DNA of 64,000 bases, taken from NCBI GenBank assembly GCA_038093975.1, contig JBBPTG010000067.1, positions 1-64,000 on the forward strand, read 5' to 3'. The first letter of the stretch is position 1. Each line of letters starts with the position of its first letter. Under the pieces are notes generated by a model, which made no database searches, was not told the DNA's origin, and was given only the letters and a program-made list of their open reading frames with translations. This document shows, piece after piece, positions 37,312 to 47,662 of the stretch. The translations under genes and the position numbers were made by a program. The DNA comes from Chalciporus piperatus (lineage: Eukaryota > Basidiomycota > Agaricomycetes > Boletales > Boletaceae).

Positions 37312-40300
37312 ATATCGATGATCCACCCAACGGTCGGGGAGAGTACAATACCCAGTCGGGTACTTCCGTTTTCGAATCATGCTTTCCTTTCCTCCGTCCG
37401 TCTATCGCTTCCTTTATGTTCCGTTCCTTCTCCAATCCGTCTGTGGCTGAGCTAGCCGATTCCGTTCCTTCTACCGATTCCGTTTTACCTACCGCTTCCG
37501 TTCCTCCCGTGGAAACCATCCGTGACGCCGAGTCAGCTTTACCTTCTTACGAATATCTTTCCTCCTCACGCTCCCTTTTGAACCCGTCTGCCGTTTCCGC
37601 GCTTCGATCCGTTTATTCTTTTGACCCCATCCGTCACACGTTGGCCTATAAGCCAGTGGCGAAGAAAGTTCGTGCCATATCCGCTCCACTTAAGGAGGAG
37701 TTCAGGATTGTTCGACAATTACCAGCCGATCCTCTTGCTGGACTCATTCCGTTGCCCACTCATCCCCCCAATTTCTCTCCAGGGATCCGATTTACTCAGG
37801 AACGAGCAGACGCTCTCGACCTCGATCCAGCCAAATGGCTCTGGCCAGAGGAGCTCAAACTAGTCCGGTGGCTCGTCCGTGTCCATGAGATGGCCTTCGC
37901 CTGGATTCCAACAGAACGAGGTCGTCTTGATGAGCGGTACTTTCCGCCGGTGAAGATCCCTACCATTCCGCATACGCCATGGGTGTTACCAAACATTCCA
38001 ATTCCGCCTGGTATCCGCAAGGAAGCCATCCAGATCATCAAGGACCGCATCGCTTCTGGGGTCTACGAGCCTTCCGCCTCGTCTTACAGATCTCGTTGGT
38101 TCTGCGTTCTCAAACAGGACGGAAAGACTCTTCGTCTCGTCCACGATCTTCAGCCTCTCAACGCGGTTACCATCCGTGACGCTTCCGTCCCTCCTTTCGT
38201 GGAGCACCTGGCCGAGTCCTTCGCCGGGTATGCTGTCTATGGCATGCTGGATTTGTTTGCGGGTTATGACCAGCGTCCTTTGCATATTGAATCACGGGAT
38301 ATGACTACCTTTAGCACCCCTCTAGGACCTCATCGCTTGACAGCCTTACCCATGGGGCATACCAACGCGGTACAAGTATATCAGGCTGACATGGCTTTTA
38401 TCTTACAGGACGAGATTCCGGATCATACGATGCCCTTCATCGACGATCTTCCGGTCAAGTCTGGGACCACCCGTTACCAGAACGAGGACGGATCCTACGA
38501 GACGATTCCGGAAAATCCCGGAATCCGTCGTTTCATTTTCAAACACCTTGTTGTCGTTAACCGCATTTTGCAACGTTTACAGAATGTTGGGGCTACCGTC
38601 TCTGCCAAGAAGTTCGTACTTGCTGCTCCGGACGCTATCATCGTCGGGCACAAGTGTACCTTCGATGGTCGGATTCCGAACGAGTCAAAGGTCCAAAAGA
38701 TCCGCGACTGGCCGGAATGTCAGAACCTCACTCATGTTCGGGGGTTCCTTGGTACGTGTGGCGTCCTTCGCATCTTTATCAAAGATTATGCAACCATTTC
38801 CCGTCCGTTGGTCAATCTGACCCGGAAAGGGGTTCCTTTTGAATGGGGTGACTCCCAGAAGGAAGCGATGCAGCGTCTGAAGGACGAAATTCTCCAGTCT
38901 CCTGCGCTCCGTCGCTTGGACTATGAGAATGGACGCGAAGTCATCCTGGCTGTGGACACTTCGGTGATCGCAGTCGGATACATTCTGTCCCAGGAAGGGG
39001 AGGACGGCAAACGCTATCCGAACCGTTTCGGATCCATCAGCCTCACTGAGGTCGAGAGCCGTTATTCACAGGCGAAGCTTGAGCTATACGGGTTATTCCG
39101 TGCCTTGCGAGCCGTCCGCATATTCATCTTTGGTGTCGCTAACTTTACAGTCGAAATGGATGCCAAATATGTCAAAGGCATGATCAACAATCCGGACCTT
39201 CAGCCGAACGCTACTATCAATCGCTGGATAGCTGGGATCCTTTTGTTCCACTTCAACCTTGTTCATGTGCCGGCGGATCGTCATACCGGCGCGGATGGTC
39301 TGTCTAGACGGCCTCCGTCTGACGCGGATCCACCGGAAACGGATCGGATTGACGACTGGCTGGACAATTCCTATTCATTTTCCATTGAATTACTGAACGC
39401 ACGTTCTTTCCCTAAAATCCAGAATTCCCTCCCCTATCGTCAGGGAGCGGCACGCCAGCCCTCACCCTTGGTCCATAACCAAGTGTATTTCACCCTCCTT
39501 CAGACTGCTGACTCCGTTTCAGACGATGTGGACCCAGAGATCCCGCGGTCCGCAAAGGCCAAAGCCCGGGAGGTCCGGATAGATCAGATTCGACGTTTCC
39601 TGGATACCCAGGAACGGCCGGACGGGGCGTCGGATTCTGACTACAAATCTTTCGTCAACTCAGCTACCCGTTTCTTTTTACTCAACGGATCGCTTTGGCG
39701 TCGCGAGCCTCATGGTCGTCATCAGCTTGTCGTTCCGGAGTCTAGACGGTTCGGATTGATTAAGGAGGCCCACGATGACCTCGGGCACAAGGGTGTCTTC
39801 ACAGTCCGGACTCGTTTACTCCTGCGCTTCTGGTGGCCCATGCTGGTGGACGATGTCAAGTGGTTCGTCAAGACTTGTCACCAATGCCAAGTACGGCTGA
39901 CCCGGAAGGTCAACATACCACCAACGGTTCCGGTAGTCGGTGGACTCTTCATGAAGGTCCACATCGATACCATGCTGATGCCGAAGGCGAGCGGATACCG
40001 CTATATCGTCCAAGCTCGCTGCGCCCTGTCTTCCTGGCCGGAATGGCGCATGCTTCGTTCCGAGAATACTGCCGCGTTGGCTTCTTTTATCTTCGAAGAT
40101 ATCTTGTGTCGGTGGGGTCCCGTCGCGGAGATTGTTACTGACAATGGTCCACCTTTCGTTCAAGCTCTAGAATTGCTCCGGAAGCGTTACTTGATCACGC
40201 ATATCCGGATATCTCCTTACAACTCCCGTGCAAACGGGATTGTAGAACGGCGTCATTACGATGTCCGGGAGGCCATCATCAAAAGTACCCTGGGGGACGA

Positions 40301-40955
40301 GTCTCACTGGCCTCGCGCAGTTCACTCTGTCTTTTGGGCGGAACGCGTTACCATCATTAAGTCCACTGGTCTCTCTCCTTATTTCATGGTTCATGGCGTG
40401 GAGCCACTCTTCCCTTTTGATCTTTCCGAAGCCACATTCCTTGTTCCGCTCCCGAGTGCTGACCCTTTACCAACTACAGAGTTGATTGCCTGGCGTGCTA
40501 GGCAATTCCAGAAGCGGCAGGAGGACCTGGATAATATCCGGGAACGAGTCCTGAAGGCCCGCTTCGAATCCATCAAGCAGTTCGAAGCTTCATTCAAGAA
40601 CCGTATCAAGGACTACGATTTCCGTCCTGGAAGTCTAGTTTTAGTGCGTAATTCGAGGGTGGAGCAGGAGTTGAACCGGAAGACGAAACCGAGGTATCTA
40701 GGCCCCATGGTAGTCCTTCGCCGGACGACTGGTGGCTCTTATATCTTGGCAGAGTTGGACGGGACAATTTCTACGTTGCGCTACGCGGCGTTTCGACTGT
40801 TCCCGTATCATCCGCGATCACGGACGGATGTCCCGTTACCAGAGTTCGTCGAACGGGACGACGACGGATTGGATCAATTGGCGGCAGAGGACGATTCGGA
40901 TGAAGACGACCAAGGGGACTTCGACCCTTTGGACCCGTCCGAGTTCGACGTCTAA
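37309..40955 (+). CDS. Element C Pol: RT, RNase H, integrase
   Basis: About 1215 residues after the frameshift (the open frame starts at 37233). RT has FIDD at about 38436-38447 in place of the usual Y-x-D-D, followed by an insertion of about 25 residues (SGTTRYQNEDGS...). RNase H: LAVDTSVIAVGYILS with VEMDAKYVKG. Integrase zinc finger: HDDLGHKGVF and CHQCQ; catalytic D/D/E in VHIDTML, VTDNGPPFVQ and GIVERRHYDV. The C-terminus is very acidic and has no chromodomain. All catalytic acids are present. Confidence 0.9.
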
Positions 40956-41594
40956 CACCGTGTTCCGTGTACCCCCACTGTCATTACGATACGTATCCGT
41001 TTTACCCTGGGCTTAGGCCAGCGATCTACTTCCTATCCGTTCCATCCCGGTGTTCGTCCGGAGACTTCTTCCGTCTCTCACAAACACAAAAGCTAATAAG
41101 AAAACCGTCACTTACTATACTTTCCCTTTCCTATCCTATCAAAGAAAACCACAAAGAAACCGTCAAAAACAATCTCTATTTCCCCTATCTCTTAACCCCC
41201 AAAACAAAGAAACCATAAAGCCAAAAACATTTCTCTCTCGTATCTGGTGTCTCACAGACGATTACTTATTACGTTCAGACTTCGAACGCGTGACGGGACA
41301 CACGCCCATTCCTTTGATTCCGTTCCGTCCATTCCGGGCGCGTTATATGGGACCTTGGTAGGAGAAGACGTCAGAAGTAGCGCGAAGAAGACAAGTCAGG
41401 CGGAACCCTGCTTTTCGGAATCAGTGATCCTTGGTTTCGTTTTTGCATTCCTTACTTCACTTACTGATCGCTTTCATTTCTTACTTAGACCAGCGAATCA
41501 CTCATACGGAACGGACACGGACACGGATGGACACGGATGGATTGATATTCGTACAAGTTACAAACGTTGGATAGCGACGAAGGGACGCGGAAAC
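40956..41594 (+). other. Element C 3' region, non-coding
   Basis: About 640 bp between the pol stop and the stop codon of the antisense gene. Pyrimidine-rich, with short A/C-rich runs at 41090-41230; a GGACACGGA-type short repeat occurs at 41510-41535. Presumably 3' UTRs of both convergent genes. Confidence 0.5.
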
Positions 41595-42785
41595 CTACTT
41601 GTCGAGGGCAGCGACCATCGCCCTCAGATCAGCCAGCTTACCCATGGCCTGGTCAAGCTGCTCCTCGGCCTTGCGCACCAGCCCCCGGGACGACTGCACG
41701 GCGGCTTCCACTTCCGCGATCGCCGTTTGCATCCCCTCAACCGTCCCCACCTTCGCCTTGCCTTTCGTCTTCAGCTTTGGCGTGACGAGTTCGACGTCCG
41801 AGTCCGGAATGGACTCGGGAGTCTGGGGTCGACGTACCCGGGACGTCGATGCCCTGACCGCGCGAACTGCAAAGCAACGAAACAACGTATTAGTACGGAA
41901 GATACGGCAACGACGGGGACTTACTGTGGGCCTTCGGTTCCGCTTTCGCAGGGACCGCTTTCTTGGGCTTCTCAGCCGCCTTTGCCGTCGCCTTCTTTCC
42001 TCCTCGTCCACCTGCCTTGTTGCAGGCAATCTTCAGCTTCGCACACTTGAGGCAGGTGCGGTCGGGCATGCCACGGCACGGGACCTTGGCGGTTGCGCAC
42101 TTGACGCACGGCGGGTGGTGCTCGACGGTACCAGGTTCCTCATCCTCTTCTTCGTCCTCGTCCAGGGAGACCCGCGATCGCTGCGCCGTGCAATGGTCAA
42201 TCGGTGCAATAGTTCCTTATCAATCCGCGACTCACCTTACGCGTTGGTCGAGCGAGGACCACGGACACCTTCCCGGAACTACCGACGGAAGCGTGGATGG
42301 AGGGAGTGGACCGAGGGGTGGCACTGGTGGGAGGCTTTTCAGCGCTCCCAGTCTCGTCGCCCATCGTGGTGTCCGGTTCCGCGTCGTCGTCTTGGGTCTT
42401 CGCCGCCTCGATCCTATCCGCCTCTTCCCCGGACCACTTGACGTGGGCAGCCTCTGCCTCTTCGAGGGCTTGGAGAGACCGTGTGGGAATAACCGTGGGC
42501 ACGCCTAACGCAGCAGCCGCAGCCTTCGTCGGCTCCATGGCTCTCTGAAGTACTTCCGTTGTAAGCGCGGACACGGAAGAGACCAACGCAACTCACCATG
42601 GCGGCATTCCATCTCGTCACCCAGAGCCGCTGGTCCTCTGCCAAGTCTTCCTTGTCGTCTGGCGCGCACATGGCGAGGTCGAGCAACAGTTCCGTGGCGT
42701 CCTTGAAGGCCTTAGCGGCCGCGGCCCTTTCGTCGACGGGTTCAGCGGCGACGGAACCGAAGAGAGCTGTGAGACGGGAGGACAT
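41595..42785 (-). CDS. Antisense Zn2Cys6-type gene carried by element C
   Basis: Four exons: 42597-42785, 42236-42544, 41925-42180, 41595-41866; introns of 52, 55 and 58 nt are GT-AG and all junctions keep frame, giving 341 residues. Exon 3 has a perfect binuclear zinc cluster pattern, C-x2-C-x6-C-x7-C-x2-C-x6-C, at residues 191-219 (42022-42108), followed by basic patches. Exon 1 is helical (AAAAKAFKDATELLLDLAM, WVTRWNAAM); exon 4 ends in a likely coiled coil (AIAEVEAAVQSSRGLVRKAEEQLDQAM). The ATG has a CT-rich upstream tract. Zn2Cys6 proteins are fungal transcription factors; the position inside a retrotransposon, opposite to pol, suggests an element-encoded regulator. Function is inferred only. 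Confidence 0.75.
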
Positions 42786-42934
42786 AGTGTTGGGGATGGT
42801 TGTGAGAGGAGAAGGAGTGGGAAGGAAGAAAGGAAGCGGCTGATGCGGAGTTGTCACCCCCACGGACATGAGGCGCTTACCTAATCCGCTCATGTGACTG
42901 ACTGGGGACAGTCAGCATCAAAGTCACCCTGGGA
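42786..42934. promoter_or_regulatory. Putative promoter of the antisense gene, next to the 3' LTR
   Basis: 150 bp between the antisense ATG and the 3' LTR. On the minus strand the part next to the ATG is rich in CT (CTTCCTTTCTTCC). A 7-bp hairpin (CTGACTG-GGGA-CAGTCAG) lies at 42898-42915, where a plus-strand polypurine tract would be expected. Confidence 0.4.
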
Positions 42935-43693
42935 TGTAGGGAACGCATATTCCCTACGCTTGCAGCCGGCGTTCTACCCCCATTTCCCATTCTCAACATT
43001 CCTCGACGTCTTTCCTTCGTTTCCATATATGTTCCAACCTCTTCCGCCGCACATACGGCTTTCCGTCCCCATCACTTCCCGTTCCCGTCGTTCCGTGGTA
43101 TACGGAAACCACGGATAGTTTGTTTTGTTCACAGGTATCGTCCTCCGTGTCCCCGGAAACCGTTGTCCAGGTATGATATGATTCGCTGGTAAGCTTCCCT
43201 TCCATTCCATGTTCTCTAACCTTGCTATGCGTCTTTACTGTTGCACTTTCCTTACTTTTACTCATCCTTTTCGTCTTGTCATCTATCCTGTCTATACTTA
43301 GTCCAGTACTGTCACTTAGCGTTCTGTCGCTATCAGAGTCTCGGGTATGCCCGGACTATAAAAGACTGTACTTTGCTTATTTTGAATCGACCTTTCTTTT
43401 CTGCACGCAACAACCTCTCCCTCTAAAACTCCGGAACCTTCGTCCACACTTTCCGTCCGTTCTTACCTTCGTTCCACTAGTCCTAACAGCAAGGAAGTGG
43501 TCCGGAACAACCGTTTGTTCGTACGGAACATCATTTTCCGGTTCTTCAACGGTTTGGTACGCCGGAAACGAGTCCTTTGCTTGTCTTCATTCCCTGGAAT
43601 CCCTTTAGGGTCGAACTTATCGTACCCTTCTTTATCTTTTGCTACTAACCTTCTCGGGATTTCTATTCCTACAGAGGGTTTAGCTTTCTTACA
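42935..43693 (+). repeat. 3' LTR of element C
   Basis: 759 bp matching the 5' LTR, with the same 22-bp palindromic start at 42936-42957 and the same CTTACA end; differences cluster at about 43010-43080. Confidence 0.92.
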
Positions 43694-44021
43694 CCGTACA
43701 AGCATTCCAGCTAGCAATGTTTGAGAAAGCAACGAAGCTTGCCCACGGGCTTCATCAGATGCATTGAACAAATCACTGTTGAATGCTGACTGATGTCCAG
43801 CTGACCAGTGATGTCCCTCTTGTGGCAGATAGAAGGTGTCATACTCCTAGTCTATCCCACAAGGCAATAGAATCTCAGCTGTGGTCTTCACCTGATGACT
43901 CAATTGTCAACTATAAACATACTCCAATGATACACAAGGTTACTTACTTGAGCGTAGTGGAGGACATTGACAATGCTCAGATACTCCAGCTGATCAGTGA
44001 GCAAACGAAGGAACACAAGTT
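43694..44021. other. Older non-element sequence, block 1
   Basis: 328 bp with no recognised gene. With 44738-44868, 45351-45598 and 46062-46677 it appears to form one older locus into which M2, a solo LTR-A and a solo LTR-D were inserted, since the target duplications are consistent. Confidence 0.5.
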
Positions 44022-44729
44022 TAGTGTTTAAAAGTCCGGTCCGGTCCGGTCTTTTGCCTTTTTAGGAAGGCAACCGCAACCGGACCGATTTAATTAATTA
44101 ATTAATTCATTTGGACCGGACCAAAACCGATAAAAACCGGTATTTTGCAGTTGCAACCGGTTGCAACCGGTTTTTCGCTTAGCGTGGGAGAAACTAAAAA
44201 TAGCGTCAGTTCCTGGCTACAAATCGGTCTCTGGGTCAAGCGAAATGGTTCACACGCCGTGGAGATATAATCATTTTAAAACAGCATGTTTTTTGCACTG
44301 ATATCTCAAATGTCATCAATTACATGTCAAGGCAAGATCAATCGTGGACTCAATTGCCAATGCAGACTGACAAAATATACACATGTATGTATCTCAAGGA
44401 GTGTATATATAGGTTATAGAGTAATTTATGTGACATAACAATCAATATCTTTCAATGTAACTTCAATATTCATCAAAAAAATCAAATAACATCCATAATG
44501 GTCCAGAAAAATCAGGAAAAATCCGGAAAAATCAGGAAAAATAGGGTAGTACATCGGGGGTGGCTGTGCATCGGTTGCAACCGGTTGCAACCGGTCTTTT
44601 TCTCGGTTGCAACTGCAGTCTTTTCATCTCAAAAGTCGGCAACCGGCAACTGCAGTCCAGTTGCAATCAGTCCAGTCCAGTCCAGTTGCCAGTCTTTTAC
44701 CAGTTGCGCAACTGGACTTTGAAACGCTA
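44022..44729. mobile_element. Non-autonomous hAT-like element M2
   Basis: 708 bp. Ends TAGTGTTTAAAAGTCC and, inverted, TAGCGTTTCAAAGTCC. Flanks CACAAGTT (44014-44021) and TGCAAGTT (44730-44737) match at 6 of 8 positions. Subterminal regions consist of GGTTGCAACC/CCGGT repeats; a TTAA microsatellite lies near 44090. The core resembles M1 and M3. No coding capacity. Confidence 0.8.
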
Positions 44730-44873
44730 TGCAAGTTGACCTTCAAGGGTGGTGGAATGTTGAGGTGGGAATGACCACAACTTGTCTCTGACGCTTTCTT
44801 CATCTTTGCTTGGAGAGGAGCTGGGTTCTGGAAGTGTAATAGACGAAGATCCAGTTGGTTAGATCAAGGATAG

Positions 44874-45345
44874 TGTTACGATTCCCCATTCTTTCCTTTC
44901 CCTTTACCTTGTACTAAGTCCTAGTCGCTGGTTTGAGTCCCGCCTAGGCTTCTCATTTCTTACTTTGTCTTAGTCAGCGAGTATTCTTCCATGTTCTTTC
45001 AACTTCTATACTTTGTCATCGCTGACTCATACGTTTACTGAGCATGACTCATTCTTATTCGTCATAGCTCATTCTTACCTATTCTAACTCCTTCTATGCC
45101 TGCCCTTAACTCGTTCTCTTACCTATATAAACCCTCGAGTCTCCTCCTGTAACCTTAAGTTAGACCTATGCAATCTAACCTTGTTACTCCTCGTTCCCTT
45201 TGAATCCTCTGAGAGTCACCGTCCAACTCGTGAACAGACACTAGGCCTTAACGTGGACATCCCATCATTAGGCTACACTTGAAACCCTTGTCTTTGACTA
45301 GGCTTTTGCGTCTACGCTTTGACCTACCCGGTACAAGCGTAACAG
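44874..45345 (+). repeat. Solo LTR of family A with target duplication
   Basis: 472 bp in plus orientation, bounded by a perfect 5-bp duplication GATAG (44869-44873 and 45346-45350). TATATAA at about 45123. A clean product of recombination between the two LTRs of one insertion. Confidence 0.93.
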
Positions 45346-45603
45346 ATAGTATAGCAGTGGTGGAGGGCATTGCTTTGCTTGGTCTAGGTGGGATTGGCAG
45401 TGGTATGACAGTGGATGCGCCAGGTTCCATCGCTGAAGGTATGGCCGGTTGAATCAGCAGACACTTCGGCGGAGGTTGAATCGGCAAAGCTGTCAGCGGA
45501 TTCAGTGATCTCGTCATTGGTTTCTTGCGTGAATGCTTTGCCATCTCCTTGAAGGCAAAGATGGGTCTCCTTTCTCTCCAATGCCAAATGAGAAGTGTCA
45601 CAT
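45346..45603. other. Older non-element sequence, block 3
   Basis: About 250 bp between two solo LTRs. A minus-strand frame (45384-45587) is Ser/Asp/Thr-rich and could continue the frame at 46062-46300 if the LTR-D insertion is removed, but no family is recognised. Confidence 0.35.
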
Positions 45604-46056
45604 TGTTATAGTATTTAAAAACTTTTCAAACTTTTGCCTACAACGGTATTCGAACTCTGGACTTTGTCTACAACTTAGGGGTCAAGCCGGATTCATCTTA
45701 ATCTGCTCTGGTAGTCCCTGTAGCATTACGTAAACTATTACATAATCAGGTCACATGACAAAAGTCCAGACTTAGATGAGTCAGCAATGATGTCATGGCC
45801 TAGACCCTACTCTGTGCCTGGTACCTTTTCTTATCATCATATCATTTATCTTATCTATCTTTCCCTTTGTGTTTTCCTTATTTGGCTGTTGGTCTGTGCG
45901 CGCTTCTCAATAGTATATAAGTAGCCCTGTACTTATCACAGACCCCAGTCTAATCCATTTGTGACTTCACCGCAATTAAGTTTTAGTACTCAGCATATCC
46001 TTCGCAAGGTCTAGTGTGACCTAAGTCCACGCCGTGTGTTGTGAGAGCTCATAACA
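45604..46056 (+). repeat. Solo LTR of family D with target duplication
   Basis: 453 bp, TGTTATAG...CATAACA, flanked by a perfect duplication CACAT (45599-45603 and 46057-46061). TATATAA at 45914-45920 and CCCCAGTC at 45943-45950. The same LTR in minus orientation ends the partial element at 47199-48610. Confidence 0.93.
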
Positions 46057-46061
46057 CACAT

Positions 46062-46677
46062 TGTCCTTGGACATATGGGACGGATCCTTGATTTCAAAGG
46101 AAGGCTCGCCAGGGAGATAGCCGGTGTCAAGGTTGACATACTGCCCAATATCCCTCATCATTTTTGAAATGGTGTGCTACCCTTTTCTACCAGACATTTC
46201 TTGCCAGCAGCAGTGGAAAAAATCATGGAAAAACCACTTTTGCTGCTCCAAGAACGCCGACAGAAGATCTTCGGCAGGAAGAGCCCATTCTCCATTGTCA
46301 CTCTTATGTGACTGAAACATCTTTGCCTCAGCGACTGCCGGCGATGTTGCTGGATCAGACACAGCTGCTACAGAATCACAGTGAGATGTCAGATTGTTCA
46401 GTGCTCATGTTCAAATAAAACACATACTGTTGAAAGTGGTGTGCACATAGCGGTCCCAACTGCTCTGGATGGGCTCTTTCTCCCAATTTGGGCATATTCC
46501 TGTCAATGTGGGCCCATCCTCCAGCTTGTCATTATGATCAGGGGGAGATTTTCCTTCATTCTTTTCTCTTCAATCCACTTCAACCCCCTCTACAACATAC
46601 ACTTACCAACGATCCGTGGCAAGAAACACCCTGCTAGCCCTTCACTTTCCCCTTCCCCTCCTGCACAGCCCTTTAAA
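46062..46677 (-). pseudogene. Decayed coding fragment of unknown function
   Basis: Minus-strand open stretches with protein-like composition: a segment around 46400-46490 (CPNWEKEPIQSSWDRY), a possible intron, then 46177-46362 (EWALPAEDLLSAFLEQQKWFFHDFFH) ending at a TAG, and a further short stretch (YVNLDTGYLPGEPSFE). No known domain. It is interrupted by stops and by the LTR-D insertion. Confidence 0.3.
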
Positions 46678-47198
46678 TAGTGTTTGAAGGTCCAGTTCTA
46701 GGACCGTCAAAAGACCGGCAACTCAACCCAACTTTAACCGTCAGCAACTGTCATTTGCAACTGTTGGCAACCAGTCTTCGCTGGTCTTGGTCCTGGTCTT
46801 TTGGTTTGGCAGAAATCAAAAGACCAAAAAAGACCGGTCGCAACCGATGCACAGCCACCCCCTATATATTACCCTATTTGTTCTGATTTTTCCTGATTTT
46901 TCTGAACCTTTATGGATGGTATTTGAGTTTTTTGATGAATATTGAAGTTAGCCAATGACAATATTGATCAACATGTCATAGAATTCTCTATATTGTGCAT
47001 ATACACTCTCTAGGTCACATTCTTATGTATATTTTATTAGTCTATGTTGAGAATTGAGTCTATGATTGGTCTTGCCTTCAAACGTAATTTGATACTATCT
47101 GATGTATCCCTACAAAAACATGCTGTTTTGAAATGATCATATCTCCATGGCGTGTGAACCATTTCGCTTGACCCAGGAATCAATTTGTAGCCAGGAAC
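46678..47198. mobile_element. Non-autonomous hAT-like element M3 (one end missing)
   Basis: Starts TAGTGTTTGAAGGTCCAG; the subterminal part has repeated AAAGACCGG and CAACTG motifs. The body is the reverse complement of M2 (a segment around AACAGCATG and GGTTCACACGCC is shared). It stops within CCAGGAAC where the LTR of element D begins, so D was inserted into it; the other part is not in the window. Confidence 0.7.
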
Positions 47199-47651
47199 TG
47201 TTATGATAAATCACAACACAGCGGGGACTTTAGGCAACACTAAGCCTAGTGAAGGATATGCTGAGTACTAAAACTTAATTGTGGTGAAGCAACAAATGGA
47301 TTAGTCTGAGGTCTGTGATAAGTACAGGGCTATTTATATACTATTGAGATGTGCGCACAGACCAACAGCCGAATAAGGAAATCACAAAGGAAAAGATAGA
47401 GAAGGTAAATGAAACGATGATAAGAAAAGATACCAGGCACGGACTAGGGTCTAGGCCATGACATCATTGCTGACTCATCTAAGTCTGGACCTTTGTCATA
47501 TGACCTGATTATGTAATATATCATGTAATGCTACAGGGACTACCGGAGCAGATAAAGATGAATCCGGCTTGACCCCTAACTTGTAGACAAAGTCCAGTGT
47601 TTGAATACCATTGTAGGCAAAAGTTTGAAAAGTTTTTTAAATACTATAACA
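47199..47651 (-). repeat. 3' LTR of element D
   Basis: 453 bp, reverse complement of the solo LTR at 45604-46056 with scattered substitutions; TATATAA near 47337 on the minus strand. Confidence 0.9.
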
Positions 47652-47662
47652 CTATCCCCTCT

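Larger units (their letters stand above)
33701..43693 (+). mobile_element. Ty3/Gypsy element C with an antisense gene
   Basis: A 10-kb element: 760-bp LTRs, TGG-type primer site, Gag-protease, Pol in the -1 frame, then about 2 kb before the 3' LTR that hold a four-exon gene on the minus strand. The LTRs differ at a number of positions, so the insertion is not recent. Outer flanks are TCCGC and CCGTA; no 5-bp target duplication is visible (at most CCGC/CCGT). It stands at the truncated end of element E. Confidence 0.9.

Noticed and set aside
41247..42508. Plus-strand open frames over the C antisense gene.
   Set aside because: They are mirror frames of the four minus-strand exons and run across its introns; composition is Arg/Ser-rich without motifs.
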